From Thermoflexus hugenholtzii JAD2 (GTDB lineage Bacteria; Chloroflexota; Anaerolineae; J036; Brachytrichaceae), in contig CAMDWA010000032.1 in assembly GCA_945877855.1 (NCBI GenBank), positions 1 to 33,509 of the forward strand: a DNA stretch of 33,509 bases, given 5' to 3'. Positions within the stretch are counted from its first letter, which is position 1. Every line of letters starts with the position of its first letter. Of this stretch, positions 20,500 to 28,236 are shown piece by piece. A program made the translations under genes and the position numbers. A model generated the notes under the pieces. That model was not told the origin of the DNA, made no database searches, and saw only the letters and a list, made by a program, of their open reading frames with translations.

Positions 20500-21813
20500 T
20501 TACTCTGGATCCCAGCGCTTATCGGGTTGCCAAAAGCCAAGTTTTGGTGTATTCCAAGCACTGGTGTCTTCAAACAACCCACTGGGTGGGCGCAAATTCT
20601 CACGAATACCCTCGTAATTGAGGTCAACACCCAAGCCCGGGGTTTCGGGCACAGCCACATAGCCGTCTTGCATATAGTTTTTGGGCAAACCAGTCACTAA
20701 GCCCTCCCAAAATGGCAAATCTAGGCCATGATGCTCAAGCGCCACAAAGCTAGGAATGGCGGCGGCGCAATGCACATTTGCCATAAAGGCGATGGGCGAA
20801 CCGGCAAAATGCAGCGCGGTAGGCAAGGCAAAACGCTCGGCATAATCGGCAATGCGTTTGGTTTCAAGCATACCGCCCGCCGTGAGCAAATCGGGGTGAA
20901 TGATATCGACGGCGCGTTTTTCGATCATTTCGCGGAAGCCATCTAACAAATACAATTCTTCCCCCGCCGCCGTCGGCACATTAACCGCGTCAGTCACCAT
21001 TTTGTGACCATCGACATCGTGCCATTGCACAGGGTCTTCCATCCATGCCAAGCCATACGGTTCGAGGGCGCGGCCCAGTTTAATCACTTCTTTCATGGTC
21101 ATCATGCCGTGCCCATAATGATCAATACACAAAGATGTTTCCCAACCAACGGCTTCGCGCACCGCTGCCACCACCTCAACCATACGCGCAATACCAGCGT
21201 CGGTCACATTTACGCCTGTGCCACTGCCGGGCGCGTTCCACCAATTGCCTGTGTGATATTCGTGTTGGGTGGGTGTGCCGATGCGCATGCCGGGCAACCC
21301 AGTTAACAAGTGCATACCAATATCAAATTTGATAAATGTCAGACCCATTGCTTTGCGCCCCAACACCCGCTCGACATAACCGGCTGGGGTTGGGTTTTGG
21401 GCTTTGGGGGTGTCGGCATATAAACGCACTTTATCGCGGTATTTGCCGCCGAAAAATTGGTAACACGGCACACCATAGGCCTTGCCGATCAAATCCCATA
21501 GTGCAATTTCGATGCCGCTAACGCCGCCGCCTTCGCGGCCCCAACTGCCAAATTTTTTCATGTTGCGAAAAATCATATCGACATTACATGGGTTTTGGCC
21601 TAACAACATGCTTTTAAAGCGCAATGCATCTTCTTTGTGCCCAGCATCACGCACTTCGCCAATGCCATAAATGCCTTGATTGGTATCGATGCGCAAAATT
21701 GGGTAATCGTAATTGCTGGCAACCACCGCCAAACGTATATCGGTGATTTTTAATTGCGAAGGCTGTGAATAGGTGTTGACGGTATTGAGCGATTTTTCAA
21801 TTGGGTCAGACAT
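20500..21813 (-). CDS. Mandelate racemase/muconate lactonizing enzyme family protein
   Basis: 437-aa enolase-superfamily enzyme. The N-terminal capping domain has LKITDIRLAVVASNYDYPILRIDTNQG and GVSGIEIALWDLIGKAYGVP. The barrel domain carries the Mg2+ ligands as Asp in LCIDHYGHGMM, Glu in AWMEDPV and Glu in TAAGEELY. The usual Lys-x-Lys base on strand 2 reads Phe-Ile-Lys-Phe-Asp. HFAGSP near the C-terminus offers a His as an alternative catalytic base, as in the mandelate racemase subgroup. Family chemistry is alpha-proton abstraction from a carboxylate, probably an acid-sugar dehydratase or racemase; substrate unknown. TAAAAT (21823-21828, minus strand) ends 9 nt before the ATG. Confidence 0.87.
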   Translation of the reverse strand: MSDPIEKSLNTVNTYSQPSQLKITDIRLAVVASNYDYPILRIDTNQGIYGIGEVRDAGHKEDALRFKSMLLGQNPCNVDMIFRNMKKFGSWGREGGGVSGIEIALWDLIGKAYGVPCYQFFGGKYRDKVRLYADTPKAQNPTPAGYVERVLGRKAMGLTFIKFDIGMHLLTGLPGMRIGTPTQHEYHTGNWWNAPGSGTGVNVTDAGIARMVEVVAAVREAVGWETSLCIDHYGHGMMTMKEVIKLGRALEPYGLAWMEDPVQWHDVDGHKMVTDAVNVPTAAGEELYLLDGFREMIEKRAVDIIHPDLLTAGGMLETKRIADYAERFALPTALHFAGSPIAFMANVHCAAAIPSFVALEHHGLDLPFWEGLVTGLPKNYMQDGYVAVPETPGLGVDLNYEGIRENLRPPSGLFEDTSAWNTPKLGFWQPDKRWDPE

Positions 21814-21878
21814 AATAAGATGATTTTAGCGCTGTTTTCGTGGCGTTTCAATATATGGGGTTTCTTATTACCAGCGGC

Positions 21879-21884
21879 TATAAT
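21879..21884 (+). promoter_or_regulatory. -10 box of HlyD-like gene
   Basis: TATAAT with a leader of about 25 nt to the ATG at 21917. The Shine-Dalgarno sequence is weak (TGGAAT). Confidence 0.5.
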
Positions 21885-21916
21885 CCTTTTAGCTGATTTG
21901 GAATAAACGCGACACC

Positions 21917-23407
21917 ATGCACACGATTAAAATTGCCATTATTTGCTCATTTGCCCTATTGACGGCAGCTTGTAACACCCGCACGGTGAGCCGCACCGGC
22001 CCGAGCGGGGTTGCCAAACCCCGCGCCGATGAAGCCGCCACGCCAATTGGCCCATTACCCACCCGCACCGTAGCACCCAAAGTGAGTGTATCTACCGATG
22101 GGGCGCTGGCATTGGCGGTACCGCCCATTCCGGTGGCGTTTGAAACAACCGGCAAAGTATTGGCGGTGAATGTTCAACCCGGCCAAAAAGTGAGCAAAGG
22201 CATGATCTTGGCAACGCTAGACGACACAACCTTGCGTGATGCGTTAGCCCAAGCCAAAGAATCACTGACCTTGCAATTGGCCCAAGCCAAACAAGCCGCC
22301 ACCGGGCCAAAACAATCAGACATTGACAGCGCACAAGCCGCGTTCAATTCAGCCCAAGCGCGTTATGCTGAAATTGCGCGGGGGGCAACGGCGACCGATT
22401 TACAGCAAGCCCAATCGGCTTTGGCTGCCGCCCAAGCCCGCTATGATGACGTGGTGCGCGGCGCCAGCACCAACGATTTGCAACAAGCCCAAGCCGCCTT
22501 GGCTGCCGCCGAGGCGCGGCTGGCGCAGGTAAATAATGGGGCAACCGATAGCGAAAAAGAACAGGCCTTGCGCAGTTGGAATCAGGCCAAAAACTCGTTG
22601 TGGCAATCGCAAATTACCCGCGATGCCAATTGTGCCCGTGATAAAAATGGCGCAACTTGTTTGTCGAACCAAGCCAGTGTGGGCAGTGCGTTTGAATCGG
22701 AGCGCTCGGCTTATGATCGTTATCAGGCCACCCTTAAGCCATCGAGCGTCGATAAAATCAAGTCGGCTGAAGCCGAGGTTGCTTCGGCCAAATCACGTTT
22801 GGCCACCTTGCAGGCACAAAATGGCAAAGACAAGGTGGCACAGGCGGCAGCAGATTTAGCTGCGGCCCGCTCGCGGTTAAACACCCTACAGAGCCAAAAT
22901 TCGCCCGAAAAATTGGTGCAAGCCAACGCCGATGTTGCCGCGGCACAAGCACGGTTGCAACAGGCCAAACAAGGCCAAACCGATGAGGCCAAGGCGGTTA
23001 GTGATGCACAAATTGCGCAATCGCGCAGCAATGTTGACCGCGCCGAGCGCAATTTAGACAAAGCCAAGTTGCCCTCGCCCTGCGATTGCACGGTGCAAGA
23101 TGTAAATATTGCGGTGGGCAGCAGCGCGAGCGGGGCCGCCATGACCTTGCTTGAAACCAAAAGTATGGTGTTTAAAACCAACAACCTCAGCGAGCGTGAT
23201 TTGGCAGCGCTAAAGGTTGGCACGCTCGCCCAAGTGCGGCTCAAACCATTCGAAACCAGCTTTACCGGCAAAGTGTCGGCCATTTTGCCGCAATCGACGG
23301 CCTTGCAAGGCAACACCGCCGTCTTTACGGTGCTCATCACGCTTGACCCCAGCAGTGAAGATTTATTGCCGGGCATGACTGGTACAGCAGAGTTAGCGGT
23401 AAAGTAA
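21917..23407 (+). CDS. HlyD/RND-type efflux adaptor lipoprotein
   Basis: 496-aa periplasmic-adaptor-like lipoprotein. The signal ends in the lipobox LTAAC (Cys19). The first half of a biotinyl-lipoyl hairpin, GKVLAVNVQPGQKVSKGMILATLDD, is followed by a long Ala/Gln-rich coiled coil (about 105-385) with two near-repeats of ARGATATDLQQAQSALAAA / RGASTNDLQQAQAALAAA. The second lipoyl half is LPSPCDCTVQDVNIAVGSS, then a beta-barrel domain and DLLPGMTGTAELAVK. Family role: links an inner-membrane ABC or RND pump to export. No ATPase or permease gene follows, so its partner must be elsewhere. Next comes ywbE, 44 nt downstream. Confidence 0.85.
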   Translation: MHTIKIAIICSFALLTAACNTRTVSRTGPSGVAKPRADEAATPIGPLPTRTVAPKVSVSTDGALALAVPPIPVAFETTGKVLAVNVQPGQKVSKGMILATLDDTTLRDALAQAKESLTLQLAQAKQAATGPKQSDIDSAQAAFNSAQARYAEIARGATATDLQQAQSALAAAQARYDDVVRGASTNDLQQAQAALAAAEARLAQVNNGATDSEKEQALRSWNQAKNSLWQSQITRDANCARDKNGATCLSNQASVGSAFESERSAYDRYQATLKPSSVDKIKSAEAEVASAKSRLATLQAQNGKDKVAQAAADLAAARSRLNTLQSQNSPEKLVQANADVAAAQARLQQAKQGQTDEAKAVSDAQIAQSRSNVDRAERNLDKAKLPSPCDCTVQDVNIAVGSSASGAAMTLLETKSMVFKTNNLSERDLAALKVGTLAQVRLKPFETSFTGKVSAILPQSTALQGNTAVFTVLITLDPSSEDLLPGMTGTAELAVK

Positions 23408-23451
23408 GAAGATACAGTGCTTTATTATTCAGTAAATCAAACAACTATCAT

Positions 23452-23646
23452 ATGAACGGTCAAACCCGAAGAGACATCAAACCCGGTTTAGAAGTTGAAA
23501 TTGTGCAAAAACAAGATCAACGCAGTGGACGGCGCACACGCGGCATTGTCAAAGACATCTTGACCAATTCGATCACCCACCCGCATGGCATTAAAGTGCG
23601 GCTGCAAACCGGCGAGGTGGGGCGCGTGCAAACGATTATCGGTTAA
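23452..23646 (+). CDS. ywbE: YwbE-family small protein (DUF2196)
   Basis: 64-aa protein matching the YwbE/DUF2196 family over its full length: RRDIKPGLEVEIVQKQDQRSG, then RGIVKDILTNSITHPHGIKV and RLQTGEVGRVQ. This is a small all-beta KOW-like fold of unknown function. Normal length for the family. No Shine-Dalgarno sequence is seen. It converges on the VapC gene with 4 nt between stop codons. Confidence 0.87.
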   Translation: MNGQTRRDIKPGLEVEIVQKQDQRSGRRTRGIVKDILTNSITHPHGIKVRLQTGEVGRVQTIIG

Positions 23647-23650
23647 AGGC

Positions 23651-24037
23651 TCACCACAAGATATCGACCTGATATTGCTGAACCAGCCCATCATCAGTGA
23701 CCAAGCGCAGGCCTTCGATCTGCGCTTGTATCACCAACAAGCGGTCAAATGGGTCACGATGGAGTAAAGGCAAATCATGCACCGCCAACCCATGCGTCAA
23801 CGCAATCGGCAATATCTCAAATCGGTTGATTTCAATTTGCTGCGGCACAAATTCTTTGGCATGATAGGGTAACTTTAGCCGTCCCATCCCTGCTTTAATG
23901 GCAATCTCCCAGCCTGTTGCGGCACTCACATAGACCATTGAAGCACTATCTGCAATCGCGGCTCGTGCCGTCGATGATAATCGAGGGTCATTCATCACCC
24001 ACCATAAAAAGGCGTGAGTGTCTAATAACAATTTCAT
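23651..24037 (-). CDS. VapC-type PIN-domain toxin, module 3
   Basis: 128-aa PIN ribonuclease of the common Phd-partnered type. Catalytic acids are Asp6 in LLLDTHAFLWW, Glu in GWEIAIKAGMGRL and Asp in LLHRDPFDRLLVIQAQ, with VTDDGLVQQY at the C-terminus. All are intact. The ATG follows directly on the stop of the antitoxin gene (TAAATG), so translation is coupled. It belongs to a different PIN subgroup from modules 1 and 2 (LLDTHAFLWW start). Confidence 0.9.
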   Translation of the reverse strand: MKLLLDTHAFLWWVMNDPRLSSTARAAIADSASMVYVSAATGWEIAIKAGMGRLKLPYHAKEFVPQQIEINRFEILPIALTHGLAVHDLPLLHRDPFDRLLVIQAQIEGLRLVTDDGLVQQYQVDILW

Positions 24038-24271
24038 TTAACGATAAAATTCACCAACAATTGCCTCTGGCAATGGGTCATTAAAATCATCCGACATTTC
24101 AACTAAGCCTTCGGCACTACCCGGTTGACGCTGCACCTGTTGGACAATGGGCACCAGTCTCGCCACTGGCTTGCCCGCCATCGCAATCACGACAATTTCA
24201 CCTAACCGCACCTTGGCAATGAGCTTTGAAAAATGGGTTTTAGCTTGGTGCATATTTACAATTTCTTGCAT
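24038..24271 (-). CDS. Phd/YefM-family antitoxin, module 3
   Basis: 77-aa antitoxin. The N-terminal Phd/YefM DNA-binding domain (about 1-50) reads VNMHQAKTHFSKLIAKVRLGEIVVIAMAGKPVARLVPI. The C-terminal tail, rich in Asp/Glu and ending AIVGEFYR, should insert into the toxin. AAGGAG lies 5 nt before the ATG. It is first gene of the pair, abutting vapC. Operator repeats directly upstream support autorepression. Confidence 0.9.
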   Translation of the reverse strand: MQEIVNMHQAKTHFSKLIAKVRLGEIVVIAMAGKPVARLVPIVQQVQRQPGSAEGLVEMSDDFNDPLPEAIVGEFYR

Positions 24272-24288
24272 ACAAACTCCTTTGGTTT

Positions 24289-24313
24289 AGTCTACTAGAC
24301 TAGTCTTAGTATA
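24289..24313 (-). promoter_or_regulatory. Promoter and operator of TA module 3
   Basis: The minus-strand -10 TATACT (24308-24313) is followed at once by interlocking palindromes: AGACTAGTCT (24297-24306) and AGTCTA-C-TAGACT (24289-24301). The repeated half-site AGTCTA/TAGACT suggests two overlapping dimer sites for Phd. Confidence 0.75.
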
Positions 24314-24322
24314 CTTTAATAG

Positions 24323-24406
24323 CGCAGATTCCAAGTTGATAAAAGTTTCGCCGATTTCACTATCTCGCCTCCAAGCGCTGCTTGGAGGCGAGATAGTGAA
24401 ATCGGC
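24323..24406. repeat. Family A hairpin, copy A6
   Basis: The left flank GCAGATTCCAAGTTGATAAA leads to GCCGATTTCAC. Arms 24350-24376 and 24380-24406 are perfectly complementary over 27 bp with loop GCT. It lies between divergent transcription units, so it is not simply a terminator there. Confidence 0.92.
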
Positions 24407-24433
24407 CCTCCAGCTTTTAGGAATTTGGGCTAA

Positions 24434-24502
24434 GTAAAACAAATTTTCACCAAAATCGCAATGCCCTTATCCCATGCTGGGATAAGGGCATTGCGATTTT
24501 GG
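24434..24502. repeat. Family A hairpin, copy A7 (inverse orientation)
   Basis: GTAAAACAAATTTTCA (the reverse complement of the tail of A1) leads into arms 24450-24474 and 24478-24502, perfectly complementary over 25 bp with loop TGC. The outer part is CCAAAATC/GATTTTGG. It sits 27 nt from A6. Confidence 0.92.
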
Positions 24503-24585
24503 CTCTTTATCCTGAGGGTTTACTCCAACTGAAAAATGCTCAAGTAAAATATTCAAAGACAACCCGCCCTACCTGATACAACATC

Positions 24586-25800
24586 ATGCTAAAAATTAAC
24601 CCGACCCAACTTCAATCTGACCTCGATGCCCTAAACCAATTTGGGCACAACGCCGCTACCGGCGGCATGAACCGCGTGGCCTATAACGAAGCTGATATGC
24701 AAGCCCGCCGTTGGTTTGATGCCCAAATGCGCGAATTGGGACTAACGGTGCGGGTAGACGCGGCTGGCAATAGCATCGGCACGTATGCTGGCAGCCAAAA
24801 TTTGCCCCCCATCGCCCTAGGCTCACACACCGACACCGTGCCCGAAGGCGGCAAATATGATGGCGCACTGGGCGTAACTGCCGCCTTGGCCTGTGTGCGG
24901 GCGCTCAAAACAGCCAATATTCGGCTACAACATCCGGTCGAGGTGATCAATTTCACCGCCGAAGAAGCGACGATGGGCGGCGGCACTTTTGGCAGCTTGG
25001 CAATGGCAATTGGCTTGCCCGCTGGCTACGCCGATAAACCGGCATGGGATGGCCGCCCCGTTCACGCGCATTTGAGCGCGGCGGGGATTGACCCCGCGGG
25101 GATTGGGGCCGCTAAACGTGCGGTGGGCAGCGTTGCCGCTTATTTTGAGTTGCACATCGAGCAAGGGGGCAACTTAATCGGTGAAGGCAAAGATATTGGC
25201 ATCGTCGAAGGCATTGTCGGTATTCGGCGCTATTTATTGGCCTTTGATGGCGATGCCAACCATGCCGGAACCACCCCCATGCATTTGCGCAATGATGCCT
25301 TGGTCAAGGCCGCGCCCATCATTCACGCTGTGCGTAATCTGGCGCTCAAGCATGGCATCGTCGCCACCATTGGCAGCATGTCGGTCAAACCCGGCGCGTC
25401 GAATGTCATCCCCGGGCGGGTCGATGTTGTGGCCGAAATGCGCAGCCTCAAAGGCAGTGTTTTAGATGCCGCTGAACGCGATTTACAAAGCATCACCGAG
25501 TCATTGGGCGGCAGCTATGCCCGTATGTCGATCAAAGAGGAGATGATTTGTGATGAACAATTGCAACAGGCTTTGGTCATGGCTTGTGGCGAATTGTGCT
25601 TAAGCCACCGTTATTTGCCGAGCGGGGCCGGGCATGATGCGATGTGTATGGCGGCCATTTGCCCATCGGTCATGTTGTTTGTGCCCAGTGTCGGTGGCAT
25701 CAGCCATTCACCCAAAGAGTTTACCTCGCTTGAAGATTGTGTAAATGGGGCCAATGTGATGTTGGGGGCGCTGTTACATATTGATGCACAATTAAGCTAA
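24586..25800 (+). CDS. M20 hydantoinase/carbamoylase-family amidase
   Basis: 404-aa Zn-dependent amidohydrolase of the N-carbamoyl-L-amino-acid hydrolase/allantoate amidohydrolase group. Metal motifs in order are GSHTDTVPEGGKYDGALGV (His and bridging Asp), FTAEEATMGGGTFGS (catalytic Glu-Glu), FELHIEQGG (His) and the C-terminal HSPKEF (His). The lid domain has the Asn-His-Ala-Gly-Thr-Thr-Pro-Met motif of the family. It releases ammonia and CO2 from N-carbamoyl amino acids or ureido acids; which one is open. Its stop shares a base with the next ATG (TAATG), giving a tight two-gene operon with the dehydratase. Confidence 0.9.
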   Translation: MLKINPTQLQSDLDALNQFGHNAATGGMNRVAYNEADMQARRWFDAQMRELGLTVRVDAAGNSIGTYAGSQNLPPIALGSHTDTVPEGGKYDGALGVTAALACVRALKTANIRLQHPVEVINFTAEEATMGGGTFGSLAMAIGLPAGYADKPAWDGRPVHAHLSAAGIDPAGIGAAKRAVGSVAAYFELHIEQGGNLIGEGKDIGIVEGIVGIRRYLLAFDGDANHAGTTPMHLRNDALVKAAPIIHAVRNLALKHGIVATIGSMSVKPGASNVIPGRVDVVAEMRSLKGSVLDAAERDLQSITESLGGSYARMSIKEEMICDEQLQQALVMACGELCLSHRYLPSGAGHDAMCMAAICPSVMLFVPSVGGISHSPKEFTSLEDCVNGANVMLGALLHIDAQLS

Positions 25801-26759
25801 TGTTAACGCCAAACACCATCACCCTCGCCCACATTCAAGCGGCGCGCCAGCGCATCGCTGGTTCTATCATGCGCACCCCTTTGGTGCGTTTGAATGTGGA
25901 TGACGCGCCTGCCGACATTTACCTTAAGCTCGAAAATTTGCAGCCAATTGGCTCATTTAAACTGCGCGGGGCGGGTAGCGCCATTACCCAAGCCAGCTCA
26001 GACCAACTGGCTGCCGGTGTTTATACCGCTAGCGCGGGCAATATGGCGCAAGGGGTGGCATGGCATGCGCAGCAGCTCGGCATCGCCTGCACCGTTATTG
26101 TGCCCGACACCGCCCCCGAAACCAAACTGGCCGCCATTCGGCGCTTGGGTGGCACGATCATCAAAGTGCCATATGCAACTTGGTGGGAAGTAATCGTCAC
26201 CCATCATTACGCTGGCATGAGCGGGTTATTTGTGCATCCGGTTAGCGATCCGGCGGTGATTGCGGGGAATGGCAGTATTGGGCTTGAAATTATGGAAGAT
26301 ATGCCCGATGTCGAGACGGTTTTGGTGCCTTATGGCGGTGGCGGGTTGTGTGCAGGCATCGCCAGTGCCATTCACGCCATTAAGCCCACTGTTAAAGTGA
26401 TTTCGGTTGAGCCAGATACAGCGGCGGGGTTTTATACCTCACGGGCCGCGGGCCGGCCCGCCGAAGCCGCATTTACCCCATCGTTTGTCGATGGCGCGGG
26501 CAGCCGCAGCGCGTTGGCCGACATGTGGCCGCTGACCAGCCAAGTGTTAGACGATGCCTGCACCGTCAGCCTCAACCAAGTGGCTGCCGCCATCAAATTG
26601 ATGATTGAGCGCAACCGGGTGGTGGCCGAAGGTGCTGGGGCGCTGGCGACCGCTGCGGCCTTGGCAGGCCGCAGCCATGGCAAAACGGTGTGTGTGGTGT
26701 CGGGCGGTAATATTGATTCAGCCAAAATCAGCAAAATTTTGGCGAATGAAATCCCTTGA
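25800..26759 (+). CDS. PLP-dependent threonine/serine dehydratase family protein
   Basis: 319-aa fold-type II PLP enzyme without an ACT regulatory domain, as in catabolic threonine ammonia-lyase, serine racemase and EutB-like enzymes. The Schiff-base lysine is Lys54 in GSFKLRGA. The phosphate-binding glycine loop is PYGGGGLCAGIA. The pyridine-N contact lies in VVSGGNID. ASAGNMAQGVAWHA is the conserved Asn loop. It is translationally coupled to the upstream M20 hydrolase, which suggests that the product of deacylation or decarbamoylation is a beta-hydroxy or amino acid that is then deaminated. EutB-like function is an untested possibility. Confidence 0.88.
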   Translation: MLTPNTITLAHIQAARQRIAGSIMRTPLVRLNVDDAPADIYLKLENLQPIGSFKLRGAGSAITQASSDQLAAGVYTASAGNMAQGVAWHAQQLGIACTVIVPDTAPETKLAAIRRLGGTIIKVPYATWWEVIVTHHYAGMSGLFVHPVSDPAVIAGNGSIGLEIMEDMPDVETVLVPYGGGGLCAGIASAIHAIKPTVKVISVEPDTAAGFYTSRAAGRPAEAAFTPSFVDGAGSRSALADMWPLTSQVLDDACTVSLNQVAAAIKLMIERNRVVAEGAGALATAAALAGRSHGKTVCVVSGGNIDSAKISKILANEIP

Positions 26760-26830
26760 ATTTGCGATTAATAGTGTGAATGCAATACCTTCAAACATTT
26801 ATTAAACCTTGGCGTGAACGCACCAAACAC

Positions 26831-27655
26831 ATGTCATACACAATCAAACGTGTGTCTTTATTGGTGGTGGGTGGCACTGCCTTGTTTGCAGTGGCAGCCT
26901 CGTCACTGGGGTTGGGGTTGGGGGGATTGCTGGCGTTGTTGATCGCCTTTGGCTGCCAGATTGGGTTGTTTATATTGACGCAAAGCAAACCGAGCGAAGC
27001 CCTACCTGCCCCAGCGCCACCACCTGTTGTCAACACCCTCATTTCACCAACCGTTGTGGTAAACGAGGTGCGCACCGCCGCCTTGGTGAGCTATGGGCAA
27101 ATTGGCACGGTAAAAATACGCAAAGAACGCCAACGTCAAAAAGGCGAGTTGCGCTCGATGATGCTCGACCCATTTATTGGCGAAGAATTGATGATGGAAG
27201 TGGGGGTGCGCGTCATTGCTGGGGTCAATTTGAAACACCTGCGCGATGAGGATGTGTATATTGCCGCCGATGGCAAAAGCGCCGAGATTACATTGCCGCC
27301 GACCAAGGTCTTTATGGTCTATGTCGATGAATCATTGACACACATCTTGTGGCACAAAAAAGGCTGGCTCAGCTCGCACGATATCAACATGATGGACGCA
27401 GCCCGCCGCGAAGCAATGGAAAGCATGGTCAATGCCGCCATTGAAAAAGGCTTGCTCGAAAAAGCCGGTGATCAGGCCGCACAAACTGTCGCCAGCATTG
27501 CGCGAGGTTTGGGGCTAGAGCATGTCACTGTTCGCCCAACCATGCCCGCCATTGGGCAGCACTACGAAGAATTGCATGACCCCGAATTGCGTGAACGCGC
27601 CATTGAATTACCCTTACATAAGCCCGACAACCCGCCTTTGGTGAGTAGCGAGTGA
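26831..27655 (+). CDS. DUF4230 membrane-anchored protein
   Basis: 274-aa protein with two hydrophobic segments near the N-terminus (about residues 8-52), then a Pro/Ala linker and a DUF4230 domain (about 75-240). The domain begins VVVNEVRTAALVSYGQIG and contains GVRVIAGVNLKHLRDEDV and AEITLPPTKVFMVYVDES. The domain has a prohibitin-like look but no known biochemical role. The C-terminal tail is charged and Pro-rich. The start at 26831 was chosen because it begins just before the first helix; an upstream ATG at 26780 adds 17 hydrophilic residues. It lies 71 nt after the dehydratase and may be co-transcribed with it. Confidence 0.75.
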   Translation: MSYTIKRVSLLVVGGTALFAVAASSLGLGLGGLLALLIAFGCQIGLFILTQSKPSEALPAPAPPPVVNTLISPTVVVNEVRTAALVSYGQIGTVKIRKERQRQKGELRSMMLDPFIGEELMMEVGVRVIAGVNLKHLRDEDVYIAADGKSAEITLPPTKVFMVYVDESLTHILWHKKGWLSSHDINMMDAARREAMESMVNAAIEKGLLEKAGDQAAQTVASIARGLGLEHVTVRPTMPAIGQHYEELHDPELRERAIELPLHKPDNPPLVSSE

Positions 27656-27678
27656 GAGATGCCGCTTAGCTTAAATGA

Positions 27679-28140
27679 CTATGCCTCAAGTTGCCGGGAT
27701 TGCACCGGTGATGACAACACCAACATGGTCATCGTTTCGCCATAGCGCCCAATATCGCGCAGCAACGCCTCTAACGCCGTGATTGATGTCGTTTGCACCT
27801 TGAGCACATATGAAATATTGCCCATCACATGATGACACTCTAATACCTCTGGCACAGTTTTGATATAGTCAACTGCTCGCATTTCATCACGCTTGGCAAC
27901 CGTAAAATGCATAAACGCTAACACGCCCCGCCCCAACAAGCTAGCGTCGATCTCAGCATGATAACCGCGAATAATGCCGGCATCTTCCAATTTGCGCACC
28001 CGTTCTGCCACCGCTGGGGTTGATAGATTCACCCGCCGCCCCAATTCGCTAAACGACAAACGCGCATCGGCTTGTAACAAGGTCAACAATTGCCAATCAG
28101 TGGCATCAGGTTTATGCGGTATTTTCAAATCAGCAAGCAT
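27679..28140 (-). CDS. Lrp/AsnC-family transcriptional regulator
   Basis: 153-aa regulator. The N-terminal winged helix (about 10-65) reads DWQLLTLLQADARLSFSELG then LSTPAVAERVRKLEDAGIIRGYHAEID. The C-terminal RAM domain (about 70-148) has VPEVLECHHVMGNISYVLKVQTTS, which binds amino acids and mediates octamer assembly. It is divergent from the LysE exporter across 96 bp, the classic arrangement in which an amino-acid-sensing regulator controls an exporter. TAAAAT (28147-28152, minus strand) ends 6 nt before its ATG. Confidence 0.92.
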   Translation of the reverse strand: MLADLKIPHKPDATDWQLLTLLQADARLSFSELGRRVNLSTPAVAERVRKLEDAGIIRGYHAEIDASLLGRGVLAFMHFTVAKRDEMRAVDYIKTVPEVLECHHVMGNISYVLKVQTTSITALEALLRDIGRYGETMTMLVLSSPVQSRQLEA

Positions 28141-28236
28141 TTTGCAATTTTAATTTACGCTCGCTAAGTCGTTTGCCGTAAATACCTTTCATCGTTTATT
28201 GCCCTTTCTCGGCTTTTTGGCTATCTTTTCAGCCAA
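28141..28236. promoter_or_regulatory. Divergent Lrp-LysE control region
   Basis: Leftward -10 TAAAAT (28147-28152) and rightward -10 TATCTT (28222-28227) both sit 6-9 nt from their ATGs. An inverted repeat TTTGGCT (28216-28222)/AGCCAAA (28231-28237) with an 8-nt centre straddles the rightward -10 and reaches the start codon, a candidate regulator site. Confidence 0.55.

Noticed and set aside
24350-24502. CRISPR-like repeat-spacer array
   Set aside because: Copies are dispersed and inverted, not regularly spaced direct repeats, and no cas genes are seen.
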